Origin: Hymenopellis radicata
Lineage: Eukaryota > Basidiomycota > Agaricomycetes > Agaricales > Physalacriaceae
Assembly (NCBI GenBank): GCA_015501595.1
Contig: JADNRX010000228.1
Coordinates: 24,982-88,981 of the forward strand
Direction: 5' to 3'
Length of the DNA: 64,000 nucleotides
Below the pieces are notes generated by a model, which was not told where the DNA came from, made no database searches, and saw only the letters and a program-made list of their open reading frames with translations. This document shows positions 46,321 to 58,372 of this stretch, one piece after another. Each line of letters opens with the position of its first letter. Position 1 is the stretch's first letter. Both the position numbers and the translations under genes were made by a program.

Positions 46321-47849
46321 ATGTTCCTTACCCAACACCTGCGCCGGCCAACTCGTCTTCGACTCTTCCGGTTCAATTCGACCTCTACGCGAATGGTGAC
46401 AACGGTAGTCTTCCACGACTCAGTCTCCTCTGAAGTCCCCAATCCGTCAGTCCCCTCTGGAGTCACCAACCAGCACTTTTCCGTTGGTCCCAATGGCGAG
46501 CCTGTTGTTGACCTCAGCTTCGCGTCCGAGCCACTGGGCATGCCTGCGTCGCAGGACTATGGCTGGGCGCGATTAGACTTTGGGCAGAAAATAGGTCCAA
46601 ACGAAAGGTATACCATTGAACGTAAATTAGGCTGGGGTATGCACTCGAGCACCTGGCTCGCTCGAGATACCCTAGACACCAAATTCGTCGCCGTCAAGGT
46701 CTTGACGGGCTTTTGGACTTCGATGTATCGAAATGGCGTTGCTCGTGAGCCTAACGCGTTGCGCATTTTGGAAGCCGGAACGCGTACACCGCACTGCCTG
46801 CGTCTTTTAGAAGTCTTCGACCTTCCCGGCAAGAGTACGGCTGAGGGCGACCACATCTGCATTGTCACCCCCGTTTATCGCGGTGACTTCGGGTCCTTCT
46901 CGTACCCTTACGTGCGTGATGAAGAGGACATCCCTCTTCCCGTCATTAAACGTGTTGTGCTGCACACGTTGCGTGGTCTTGCCTATGCTCATGCCTGTGG
47001 CATCGTCCATACCGACATCAAGAGGGATAACATCTTCATTGACACGGGCATCACCGATCAAGAAATAGAAGACTTTCTAGTCAAGAATCCAGCCCGACGA
47101 CACGACCCGGAGATGTCTGAAGAGGGTATCGTTCAATCTGCTGTGTCTCAGACCTTTCCGCCCATATCCATGGAAGAGGCTGCCAAAGCTACGTATCTTC
47201 TCGCTGACTTTGGCTGTGGTCAGTTCTCACCTCCAATTCTCTGACAATATTCTTAATGCATCGCAGCGCAACACTCGAATTTGCACCCGGTCACTACGAT
47301 CATTGTCCCTCCATTTCGCCCTCCCGAGGTCTTTCTGGGTGTCGGGTGGGACAAACCGGCTGATATCTGGGCGTTTGGTTGTCAGGTAAGTTCTATTAAA
47401 TCTTCACATCATACAAGTCGCACCTGAATGCAACATCTCAGATTTTCGAGCTGCTAATTGGGAAGTCACTTTTCTATTTCCAAAGGCATAAGGAACTCTC
47501 CGAGGTCGGAGCTATGCTATGGCAGATGGCTACCGTTACCGGCGACAGGTTTGACCCAGAAGACATCAAGAAATGTTCCGAGGTATTGGAGTTCTTTGAG
47601 CCCGATGGTCAGTACTCTCGGACATCTTTGGAAACGCCAGGCTAACCTAGGTCTCCAGGGAGTTTTAAATTGGCGGTTTCCGACAGATCTGTCGTGTATT
47701 GCCTGACATCCAGCCTGCGTTTTGAGGGTCAGGAGGAACTTATCGGGCCCGCAGCGGCTTTCATAAATCGGGCTTTGCGCATCGACCCAGACAAGCGCGC
47801 AAGCGCAGAAGAATTGCTGAAGGATCCTTGGTTTGAGGATGTTGTTTGA
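46321..47849 (+). CDS. SRPK-like Ser/Thr protein kinase K3
   Basis: Same four-exon layout as K1. It starts MFLTQHLRRPTRLRLFRFNS (Arg-rich, presequence-like), then LGWGMHSSTWLA, FVAVKVL, GIVHTDIKRDNIF, LLADFGCAQ, FRPPEVFLGVGWDKPADIWA and RIDPDKRASAEELLKDPWFE. Exon 3 keeps the frame where K2 fails (GCTACCGTTACCGGC). It is more diverged than K1 and K2 are from each other, especially after the Mg loop (HSNLHPVTTIIVPPF against PTYIHPTSTIITVAF) and in SVVYCLTSSLRFEG. The catalytic residues are all present, so it is likely active. Confidence 0.9.
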
Positions 47850-48039
47850 TCTTACTTTCTACTACATAAATGACCTGTTTGCTATCGTTACATTGCTCTG
47901 CAAAAGCTATCCACTTGAAGATCTACAGCCAATGTTTCTATCTTAGTTATGGGCACGGTTGCGTGTTGTCGTAGTAATCGGTAATTTGGGCAAGTATGGT
48001 ATGAGAGGACATGCTAGGTCCAAAAAGTCGGTCCGGCAA

Positions 48040-48800
48040 ATGGGCCTCGCTTTCCTTTACGTCCTTTATCCAGCTGTCTTAGCATTTGCAGCAGTATGTA
48101 TGCCTTTGTGAACGCCAGGTGTCAGTTGCCTGTTCTGCGTCCAAACTGAAACCTGAGAAAAGGGACGTTCCCGAATCAAAGAATACGTGAATGAGTCGCT
48201 GAATTGTACAACCTGCACAAAACCTGCATCGTCGATACAGTGGCTCAAGATGACGGGGAACTTAGACAAAGAAGCTCAAAGATTCAAACTGTTTAATCCT
48301 AGCTGCCCTCCCATGTGCAGTTAAAATTGAATGTAGGATATGGCTTTCAGGTATACGTAGCATCCACGAACGTTCAACGTTCGGCTGGCACAGACGCCTT
48401 CCCAACGCGTCTTTGGCGCGTTGTTCCATCAAACCTCGGAGACTTCGGCCCGAATTTTGTTTGCCACCTCGAGCTCTCCATCATGCATCAACCACCATGA
48501 ATCATGATACCGTCAACGAGCCGAGTCGCCGACCGCACACGTATAGGCTGGTCACGCTACTCTTTGAGTGCCACATCAATAACTGACTTCATGTAGGGGA
48601 CACTGTCGAGAATGCCATGTAGTTTCGAACGCTTAGCACACCGTCGTAGGAGTACAAGACGACCTCGTTTGTTGACAGAGATGTCAAGAGACACTTCTCA
48701 AGCACTTCTATTCTCCTCGTATGCCCTTGCAAACAACGTTTCGTCCAGTGCCTGCGGAAAAACGGTTTTATGTCCGCCCTCAAGCTTGCCAACACTGTTA
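48040..48800 (+). pseudogene. Esterase-like relics and a DUF202 5' relic downstream of K3
   Basis: At about 48,050-48,170 short pieces match the unit 1/unit 2 esterase remnants (GCCTTTGTGAACGCC and GGGACGTTCCCGAA). At 48,520-48,630 about 100 bp matches 31,731-31,845, the 5' end of the DUF202 gene, with several changes and without an open frame. At 48,700-48,780 FSSYALANNVSSSAC resembles the esterase remnant SYAFVNAASS. All are decayed. Confidence 0.55.
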
Positions 48801-49378
48801 GTAGTTACCGGACAGCGGAACTTGGATCTTTCAACTCAACTCAACTCGGGGTGGTACTGCTTCCATATATACCGGCCTGATACCCGCGTCAAAATACAGT
48901 GCCCAGTCTTATTCCACTGATTTCAATGCGGCTACTGGATTCAAATGTCAGGTGCGCCTATTGTGTTGCTCTCATTGTCAAAGCTGCTGATTACGCAAGG
49001 CGCTTTGACATCCAAAGACCCGCTCGGAAGCCTAACCATCCGAACTGTAAGAAACTACCAACAGACAAAATGTCATGGGCAGCAGAAGTCCGGCGGGACG
49101 GTTACTTTATTGAAGTGCAGCCGCATGACGCGACATGTCGGCGACGCAATGACTGCGAGGATGTTGCCAATCCCTCTCCTTCTACGGCCTCATACACGGA
49201 CGGAACCCGTGCCGGTGATGTGTTCACTAAGGACCTAGCTTAGACGGCAAGTTGTCGATATAGTGGGTAAGTCAGTACGCTTCACAGCAGACTGTACAAT
49301 AATCTTACCCTGGATCATGATCAGCATGAGTATAAGATGGTGCTGCAGAGAATACAGCGAGTCAGCAAGCCAGTCAAC

Positions 49379-51726
49379 ATGCGCCCATCTCTGTTTTCGT
49401 TCTTCGTACAAGCTTCTGTGGTCTTCGCAGCGGCCTCTCCTCCTGTGGTGAAGTTGGACGATGCTGTTGTTACTGGCACTATAGATGGACGGACGCACAA
49501 GTTCCTTGGAATACCTTTTGGCCAGCCGCCGTAAGTATTTCAATGTTCGTTTATGCTCATGTCATTATGACACTCGGTAGAACAGGCGATCTTCGTTTTC
49601 AACTTCCTCAGCCGGTCGACGCGTACACGGGAGCTCTCAACGCGAGCGTGTTCGGTCCTGCATGTCCTCAGCAGGCCGGACCCCACCCCGGACCCTACGC
49701 GAACTCCAGCGATCTTCCCGCAGCGGTGTCGGCTATCTTCAATGCGTTTAACACGGAAATCCCTTCAGATGAAGACTGTAGGTTTATGTTTCGGTCAGGC
49801 GCGTTATTCAAGTGCTCATTCATTTTTCGAGGTTTGTCCATCAACGTTGTCAAGCCTGCTGACACCCGGCCACATAGCGGACTTCCTGTTGCAGTTGTAC
49901 GTCCGCCTTAGTTTCTCTGCTACCGGCCGAAACTAATCGTCACAGTGGTTTTACGGAGGTATTCAAGATTGTCTATATTGAGAAAGCAAACACTTTCTGA
50001 CTTTTCTCTGGAAAGGTGGATTCGAGGTTGGTGGAAGCGCAGGGTATGATACTTCGCTTTTGGCTCACCTTTTCTTGACTCGCATATGCAGATATAACGG
50101 AAGTATCATTGTCGACCGCTCTTTAGAATTAGGAGAGCCAATCATCTATGTATCGTTCAATTATCGTGTTTCAGGTAAGCAGGTCCAACTGACCTCGCTC
50201 TACTATCGGGTTATTGTAACCTTCTTCCAGCATGGGGATTTCTGGCCAGTAAGGAAGTGAAGGCAGCCGGTGTGGGTAACCTTGGGCTTCAAGATCGTAT
50301 GTCCACATCCGCCTCTGTTACACAACTCTTCTGATTCATCACGATACCGCATATAGAAAGATTGGCTCTCAAATGGGTCCGAAAGTACATCGCAGAAATT
50401 CGGAGGTGATACGGACAAAGTTACAATGCAAGTTCTCTTTTTTACTACCCAAGTTTCCATGAACTAAAGACAGGTCAACAGCTGGGGCGAATCTGCTGGC
50501 TCTATGTCTGCAACAACTCAAATGCTTGTCAATGATGGAGACACGGAAGGACTCTTCCGTGGTGTATTTGTGCATTCTGGGTCTCCTCTTCCCACTGGCG
50601 ACTTGGAGCACGGTCAACAATGTATATTCAACTCCTCGTTCAATGCACACGATGCTGAAGGCCCTCGACAGACTACGATGCCATCGTGAAAGAAACAGGA
50701 TGCGCAGGCTCAGTCGATACTCTAGCGTGTCTGAGGACCGTTCCTTACGATACTCTGCAAGTCGCCGTCAACAGATCTCCGTTCATTTTCGGCTACCAAG
50801 TACGTTCATATTTTACGTGTTTTGCTCAATGCTGATTGTTATTCGTATAATAGTCGTTCCTTTGGCGTTCATGCCCCGCACCGACGGCGTATTGTTGTCT
50901 GACAACGCTCAGCGTCTAATTGAACAGGGAAAAGTCGCTCAGGTTCCCATCGTAAGCGGTACGTGACTTGCGTCCCATTGATATCTGCGAAACCCCCTAA
51001 GTCCATTCTCGATAGGTGAATGCGACGATGAAGGTACACTCTTCTCCGTGGGATCGCGCAACATTACGTGAGTCCTATCCACGACTTTCACAGCCGACTT
51101 GAGCAGATATCTCAACTGTTCTCAGAACCGATGCCGAATTCAAGGAGTATCTGCAGACTGTGGTGTTCCCTCTCACTGGCCTGCCGGCGGAGGACCTCGA
51201 TACAATTCTGAATCTGTATCCTCAAGCGGTCGAAGAAGGATCTCCGTTTGGCACTGGAAGCGCGAATGCCATTACACCGGAATACAAACGAATGTCTGCT
51301 CTCATGGGAGATATAGCGCTACAAGGCCCACGCCGATTTTTCCTTAGTGCGATATCCGGCAAGCAGGACATATATACATACTGTGCGTGTCTCCGAAGTC
51401 CTCCTTATATCTCGCTGACCCGCCTCTGAATCCTAGTATGGAAGCGTAACAAAGATTTCCCTGTCCTAGGTGCTTTTCATGACAGCGATGTAAGAACGAA
51501 TGTCTATGTTGAGGACGGTGGGGACCTGCAGGACTATGTCATCCGTTTCGTTGCCCACCTGGATCCTAACGGCGACACCGGGATTAACTGGCCGAAGTGG
51601 ACCTTGGAGTCACCTCGGATGCTGTCTTTGAATGATGGCGCAGTCCCGCAGAACATCACCGAGGATACATATAGGAAAGAGACTATTGAGACGCTGAACA
51701 AGATGATGTTGGAGTACCCTTTTTAG
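49379..51726 (+). pseudogene. Type-B carboxylesterase/lipase copy 2, one frameshift
   Basis: Same exon layout as copy 1. The signal peptide is MRPSLFSFFVQASVVFA, then DGRTHKFLGIPFGQPP. The second exon is intact with GPHPGPYANSSDLPAAVSAI, then WFYGGGFEVGGSAG, NSWGESAGS, ECDDEGTLFSVGS and LGAFHDSDV (His). In the exon before the nucleophile one extra A (GCAGAAATTCGG at 50,392-50,403 against GCAGAATTCGG in copy 1) shifts the frame into TGA at 50,407-50,409. The broken site differs from that of copy 1, and all other exons are open. The last about 400 bp form the left edge of the right inverted arm. Confidence 0.85.
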
Positions 51727-51921
51727 CCTACTTGTACTATGGACGCTATTCCTATGATAACACGAAGTTATTCGACAACACTGAAGTCCGGGACGAGTCC
51801 GACACGTCCCCGCGATATTTCAGACGGGGACGTACTACCACCCATCGCTCAACGAACGTTAGTACAGCTCTACTAAATTTCGGCATTCCAGAATTTACAA
51901 GCAGTGATCCCATATATAAAA

Positions 51922-52808
51922 TTACAATCCTAGTTGTTCCCTGATTGATTCACGCACAATGCGCTCGTACTCGGCGCGATTATCGCGATACAATTTACAG
52001 CAATCAATATTCGCACCACTCTCGAGGTTAGGCTCTGAAATGAGACTCATTGGAAAACGTTCGGCGAATGAGGCTAATCACGCACCTGCGAGCATGGAAA
52101 TGACGCTGAGGATGACCTTCTCGACACTTTGCACGGGGCTCCATCGTTCAGACGCCTGTTCGTACATGGTGGGGTCATCCCCGGGGGTGTGCAGGATTGA
52201 GATGCAGACATTTCCGTCTGCATAGACTATAGCAAGCGTCAGTAATTGGGTCGCATTGACAATCGAGAGGACGGCGTACTGTTCGGGTGGAACAACGGTG
52301 GTTCGAATTTCATCTTGAATGGTGATAGTGGGTAGTCGGACGGCTGGTGACATAGTTAGACTCGGACGGCAATGTGCGAATGGACTTACAAAGGTCAACT
52401 TGGCGGGGAATACACCCCCTTCCTGCGGACGGGCTGTGAATTTGTGACAGATTTGGGGACCGTGAAGCGTACAAACGGCGTGTCTTTCGGGCCACAGATC
52501 AAGGCTTCCCAGGTGAAGAAATCTTTCAAAGACAGATGTTAATTCGATGTTACCTGCTGAACGTTCCATACGCGCCTGACTCAGAAATGGGACCTTAGAA
52601 AGGGGTATGAATATCAGGGGAGGGAAGCACAAGCTAGAGTCGTCATACCGGCCGTAAACATTCCATCTGGTGAGCCTAAGAAACGATCAAGTCAGACGGA
52701 CAGTCACTACTGCTTTATCCATCCTATGCTACCTCCAGCTGTGAGCTGCTTGTACTCCGTCATCAGTCTGCGCAGAGCAGTTGCACTATTCGATCCTCTG
52801 CCAGTCAT
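51922..52808 (-). CDS. UBC7: UBC7-type ubiquitin-conjugating enzyme E2 (right copy)
   Basis: Same exons and residues as 30,256-31,140, including [17 protein letters not shown] with the active Cys. The frame is intact. A single-copy ERAD enzyme present twice in 22 kb is one of the reasons to test the assembly. Confidence 0.9.
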
Positions 52809-53115
52809 AGTCGAGGAGGTGATGGGGGGTAACGAGTAACGACGCCGTCAAGGTTCGACGCGGACCGAGCGCGCGTCTGTAACAGGAAGCCCTAACCCTA
52901 GACAATAATATGCAAAATCGCGGTCGTCATGACTGACATGAGGTGACGCGAAGACTGACCGGCACGAAGAACGGCACGTCATGGAAAGAGGCGCTCGCGT
53001 GGAAAAGTCGTGTAAGTTCCAAGATCCGCTTCCTCTTCTTGAGCGGGCTCGACATCACAGCAGCACTATTTAGCGGGCGTCACCCCCTGCCCGACACGCA
53101 ACTCCAACTAGAATA

Positions 53116-54745
53116 ATGATTGGGAAAAGCATTCCCGCTTACATCGGAATCCACATCGCCATAGGCCTTTTGCGAGCCATCGCTCCGGCCAGTTTCGCCT
53201 ACATCTTCGCCTGCATAATATTGCGCAACTTCTTGTTCTCTCCATGGATATCCCTCCTTGCTGTTCCGGAGGCGCTTTTTTATCTATTCGGTTATCTCCC
53301 GCGGCAGTCAAAGATTATACGCGTAATACTCCTTTTCGCGTCTTCCATACCCCCTATTGACTATATATTTAGCCTCCTTTACACGCGCCGGAGCGTCTTA
53401 CGAAGGAAGAGCGCGAGCGCATGTTCTTGAATTGCACCCAGAACCCAGCGAATCTCCCACAATGGTTTCTCTCTAGTGACAGTTCTGCAATCAAACGAGA
53501 GAATGTCATTGACTGGCTCTTGTGGGCGTTCTTTGAAGTCAAAGCAGAGGATGTCGAGAAGGAAGAGCTTGTCGAGTGGAGCGACGAGATCAACTCTTAT
53601 GTTGAAGCACTCGAGAAAGTTGTTGGCCATTCATTTCCTCCTGGTCGCAACAATGAAGTCAAGAGCATGAGACTTAGCTTCGACCCCGTCGTGACACTCC
53701 ATAGGCCACTCATATGGTACATTGTGCGTCTCATTTTACCGTGTCCCAATTGCAATCTAATGGCCGTGCAATAGATCGTCGGGTTCCTGGATATGTTCAC
53801 AGCTTGCAATTTTGCTGTCACTGGGCTCAAACATTACGCGCCAACTCGTTGGTTCCAAGAGTTTCCTTCGCGTCCTTGGACCATTCTGTCGCGCAAGTCG
53901 GTCACACCAGAGGTCCCGTACTGGTTCCGGCCGCATCGTTCAACGACTAAGAAACCAATAATATTCATTCACGGGATTGGTGTAAGTCGTCGATTTTACC
54001 CGTCGTGTGCTTATTCTAATGCTGTCTATAGATAGGGCTTTTCCCATACATACCCTTCATGCGCGAGCTTGATCCAGAGGTGGGAATCCTGCTCATAGAG
54101 ATCCTTCCCGTCAGTACACGAATGACTTCCATGCCGGTCCTTCCTCGACCGGTTATGTTAGACACGTTCTACACGATCACCTCTTCTCTGAACATCTCTG
54201 AAGCTATCTTGATTTCTCATTCCTATGGCACCGTCGTTGCTGGGCACATCATGCGCTCCCAACAACTCGCTCGTCGTGAAAAGTTGCCACCCTTGCCAAC
54301 GAAGATCACCGCCTACTGCTTCGTCGATCCCATTCCCTTCCTCTTATATTTCCCTGACATCACATTCAATTTTCTCTACCGGACACCGAGCAGTGCCAAC
54401 GAATGGCTGTTGTGGTTTTTTGCCAGCCGTGATGCTGATGTAGGGAGAACTTTGGGGAGACACTTCTTTTGGATGGAGAATGTGCTTTTCAAGGAAGACC
54501 TTGAGGGAGAGACGGTTGGGGTGGTGCTTTCGGGCGAAGATCAGATTGTTCCGGCAAAGCACGTGTGGACGTATCTGACTGGAGAGGAGGCGGATGACGA
54601 GTCGCATCGCTGGATCAGTGAGAGCTCGATGTTAGAGGTCCTGTATTACCCTAGCGCGGACCATGCGACCATCTTTGACCGGAAAAGGACTAGGAGTAGG
54701 CTTTTGGAGATTATCGACAGACTTTCCAGCGGCCCTGTTGAGTAG
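53116..54745 (+). CDS. Alpha/beta hydrolase with N-terminal membrane helices (right, intact copy)
   Basis: Starts MIGKSIPAYIGIHIAIGLLR with two or three hydrophobic helices (LLAVPEALFYLFGYLPRQS), so the enzyme is probably anchored in a membrane. Later exons give PPLHAPERLTKEERERMF, VTPEVPYWFRPHRSTTKKP, IIFIHGIG (oxyanion HG), ILISHSYGTVVAGH (nucleophile Ser in S-H-S-Y-G-T), VLSGEDQIVPAKHVW (acid Asp) and YPSADHATIF (His). The complete Ser-Asp-His triad is readable. About 485 residues. The substrate is unknown; esters or lipids are likely from the fold. The left copy is frame-broken near its 3' end. Confidence 0.8.
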
Positions 54746-55515
54746 ATTTTTATTGAGTTCACGATGCTAACCATGTGTGTTTGCTACATATAGTACATGA
54801 TATCCTTTAGATATCTGGTAACAGACTCTATACATACTTCTCGCATAAGTAATGTCAGCTTATTACTGGTAAATGCGCATTCGCAACGTAAAAAAGAGTG
54901 TGGCTCTCTGCAGTGATTAATCACGTCTTTATTTCCCTACAACTTCAACAAGGAAATGCCGCCACTCACGATCGATCGGGGAGTTCGGCGAGGGCCAACT
55001 CACTGTCACCGTGACCAGACCGTGACTGGCAGACCAAACAAGTGCCAAACAAGGCCATCTGAACCCTGAGCTCATTCTTCCAAAGAGATCGCGCCACACT
55101 ACTTTCAGTGCGGACATATTCGGGACAGTAAGCGACTTCTATCCTCGAGCGGTCTACACAAGATCAAGCTGATAAATTATGATTGATTACACATCTCGAC
55201 TCGGAGAGCCACCGTTCTCAAGAGTCCACAGTTTGCTCCGGAGTCTATTGTGCTCTCCTATTACCAAATGGGTGTTCTGAAAATCAAATTCACGCGTCAA
55301 ATGTGGACATCGCGTTTGTTCGACGCATTCAAGGCAATGCCATTGTTCAACGCTTCGGGAAAGCCAGTGGACCAGGACGCGTCAGGGTTGGCCATGAACG
55401 CTGGCTGCCTATATAATGTGCACCTCGAGTTGGACCTTACCCCACTACACAAATATCTTCCGCGTTCGTCACTGCTATCTACCAGCTCTCCCAACCCATT
55501 CCCGCCTCTGTCATT

Positions 55516-57206
55516 ATGGACTCGTTTGCTCCAACCGACAGGTTTGTGTCTCTCTCTTCAATGCTCGCGTCTTTTGTTTATTGAGTCTAAGTAGTTCCGA
55601 AACCTATAAACGCCCTTCTCAAGGTCCCGATGCTCTCATCGAGAACATTGTCTGCAACGATGTCCTCAACGAGATCTTCAAATTTCTCGTTTGCTCCGAC
55701 AGCAGGTCCCCCCATCGCGTTTCACGAGTCTGTTCACGATGGCGGGCCATCGCGCTCAACGACTCGACGTTGTGGAACCAGATCTTCATCAATGAGGACT
55801 CCATCGATCGAAGGCTTTCTGCTCGCGACATCATCGTGCGCAAGGACCCTGGTCGCGGCATCATCAAGCGCAAGGAGTGCAAGGAGCCCAAGTTCCGCGT
55901 CCTCGGTAACGCATTCCCCGATATCAAAAGGATGCTCAAGCGTTCGCGCACCCAGCCCCTCCACATTTTCATTGATCTCAATGCGCGTGATCTCAGCCCG
56001 TCTTGGGAATTTCACCAGACCAAGTCGCTCGCTGCACTCCTCACGCCCTACGTCTATAGCATCCACACTCTCTACATCGAAACCTCCGGCATGTGGAAGC
56101 ACTGCGCGATCCTCCTCAAGGTCCTGCGCGGATGTGTACTTCCCAACCTCACCGATCTCAAAGTTGATAGGTCGTATGACTACTGGCAGGCGTTTTCACC
56201 ACGCTTTGACCCCCCCACATACAGTGAACAGACCGCGCCTGTTCCTCGGTCTAGGCCATCTTTCTTCCCTGGCACACCGGATGAGCTCCTTTGTCCCAAC
56301 CTCTGGCGTGTTAACCTAACGGGCACCTACCATGACTGGGATCGCTTCGGTGCGCGGAACCTCGCCTGCCTTATGATTTCCAAACTGCCATTACTGAGTC
56401 GGCCAACGGTAATTCAACTACGCGGGGTGTTAGAGATGAGCAGCGCGACACTCGAGACGCTTGACTTGACAGGTGCTTTGCCCTTCCTCGAGCCAGATGA
56501 CGGAATGGTTTTGCCGCCTCTTCCGCTCACCAGATTGACCCGGTTGAGACTGGGATATGTCATGCCTCTCGAGCTTGACGCGTTTGCGAGCAACTTCCTC
56601 ATGCCCGCCCTGACGCACCTTTCCATTAGCAACCTGGACCCGAGAGCTCCTGCGGACTTGGGCTTTGCCGAGGAGTCAGAGATTTACGGGGACACGCTCA
56701 ACTCCTTCACCGTCCTCCTCGCCTCGATCCCTTTCCACCAACTCGAAGCGTTCACGCTCCGGGGCGCCCAGTTTGGCTCGCCGGCTCCGTATATCGCCAC
56801 GGAGGAGATGGCGGCCAGCGGCTCCGTATCGTTGTCGTCGCTTCCCGTTCCCTTCCAGCTCCTGCAGTGCTCGAAGAATGCGAGGAAGGTCCGCCTTGAC
56901 AACCCTGACCGCTTCTTATTGATGGGCATGCTGTACCCGCAGCTGGACATGCTCCCCAAGGATCGCAAGGAGGATGACGACGTTTTGGACTTTCCCATCG
57001 TTCTCGCCAACGTCAAGGAGCTCTCCTTCAAGGTCGACACCGACGACCAGGCGCACCGCAGCATCATGCGCTATTTGGGCGATCGCCGGGAGCGACACCT
57101 TGTGCGGGGCGAAAACGGCATGGAGACCTACGTGGGCGAGCAGATAGATGTTCTCCGGTTGAATTTCCCGCTTCTTCCGCTGGAGAAGGAGGCCACGGTA
57201 GATTAG
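55516..57206 (+). CDS. F-box/LRR-like protein (right, intact copy)
   Basis: The open frame runs without stop from 55,416 to 57,206. The likely start is MDSFAPTDR at 55,516, followed by an intron to about 55,622; the exact join is unresolved. The F-box-like segment is NIVCNDVLNEIFKFLVCSDS and VSRVCSRWRAIALNDSTLWN. Then come leucine-rich strands such as LTRLRLGYVMPLELDAF, MPALTHLSISNLDPRAPAD and HQLEAFTLRGAQFGSP. This is the agaricomycete F-box family that acts as the substrate-binding part of SCF ubiquitin ligases. The target is unknown. It lies 2.5 kb from the UBC7-type E2 gene in each arm, but SCF normally uses other E2s, so a functional link is not implied. Confidence 0.82.
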
Positions 57207-58372
57207 AGGTCGGTTGTAGTCGCAAAGAAGACCTTCGTGAACCTGGGTTGAGGCTCCTCCCTGAACATTACGATGACAGCCAATTCCCTTCCGAGTCGGA
57301 GGAGCCTGAGGAGGAGCTTTAGATACCTTTCTATCATTTTCGCATTGTACCATATATGTTTTCCGTTTTCATACCTACTATGCTTATGACTTATGCTACA
57401 CACTCACACACACTCTCTCTCTGTTGTTTATACTATCTATTTAATTGCATACTGTATTACCTTACCAACTCTTTGTCTGTTGTTCGCATAACTTGGCTAC
57501 ATGGACGCGCTGAAACGCGAAAGCAATGTAATCAACGGACTTACTTAAATGATAGGAATTTTACGATGTAGTACTTGGTGCGAAGACGCCGTTGAACAAC
57601 TTATAATCGAGGGCAACATGTGTGGCGGCACTCAATTATGACACGTGCTCAATTTCACATGGGACCTACAACATTACGAGACCAAAGAAACACGCTGTCG
57701 TACGTGGCGGCGGACAGGAAGCGGCAGTTTCTTCTCTCCATTATGGGGCCTAGTTCTATAGCGCTTGTGGTCCTCTGAAATAGGCGGGAGCTTCTCCAGC
57801 GACTCCATTGCCGGTTTGCATTTTTGACCCACTCGCTGAGCAGCACCGAGGTCGTGATCCCTCTGTGTCTGTTGTAAGGTGAGAACTATCGCTAGCAGTT
57901 ACGCAGGCGCGATGATAATCAAAGATTGTATCAGATCCGACACCGACAGCGGCTTGGGAGTGTGCGCAGTCTGTGGGTCTTTCAGATCTGATGCCGCTTG
58001 GATTCGTCGAACGAGAAAGTATGCACAGGTGGGGTTGGTAGTAGTACTGCACAAGATTTCCGTATAGAGAAGTAGAGTCTTTCAGCTCTGCTAAGAGTGC
58101 GCTTTTCGTCTTTTGTTAGTGTGAATTTATCGTCCTGCAGAAGGTCGTTGAGCGTCAACCCTTTGAGGAATTTGCGCACTTACGAAGGGTCCTCCGAGCG
58201 TCCATTTGGCTTTTAAACGATAAGTCATCGGGGAGGGAGGAAGAAAAGTTCACCGCCACAAGATCAAAAGGATGGGATGACGCAGCTCATTGAACAACCC
58301 ATTGAAACGAATACAAGGGACATATTGACATCCACCAACATATGTACACCGTCGAGATTCATCCTACGTACA
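57207..58372. other. Intergenic (mirror of 24,694-25,859)
   Basis: Essentially identical to the left counterpart; the same doubtful small frames are present. Confidence 0.4.

Larger units (their letters stand above)
35590..48140 (+). repeat. Tandem segmental array of kinase-esterase units (three units)
   Basis: The landmark GCGCAAGAAAGGCTACCAAG starts at 35,619, 38,727 and 46,082. Unit 1 to unit 2 spacing is 3,108 bp. Unit 2 to unit 3 is 7,355 bp, or about 3.2 kb once the 4.13-kb inserted element is removed. Each unit holds about 350 bp of leader, an SRPK-like kinase, a decayed 5' part of an esterase gene and a tail of several hundred bp. Unit 3 loses similarity after about 48,140. Confidence 0.88.

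Noticed and set aside
49150..49243. End of a plus frame reading AGDVFTKDLA, like a Ty1/copia RNase H end
   Set aside because: Only a few residues match and no reverse transcriptase, integrase or LTR was seen nearby.
30256..57206. UBC7 and F-box genes as a linked ubiquitin system
   Set aside because: The E2 is of the ERAD class and the F-box protein belongs to SCF ligases; closeness alone is no evidence of joint function.
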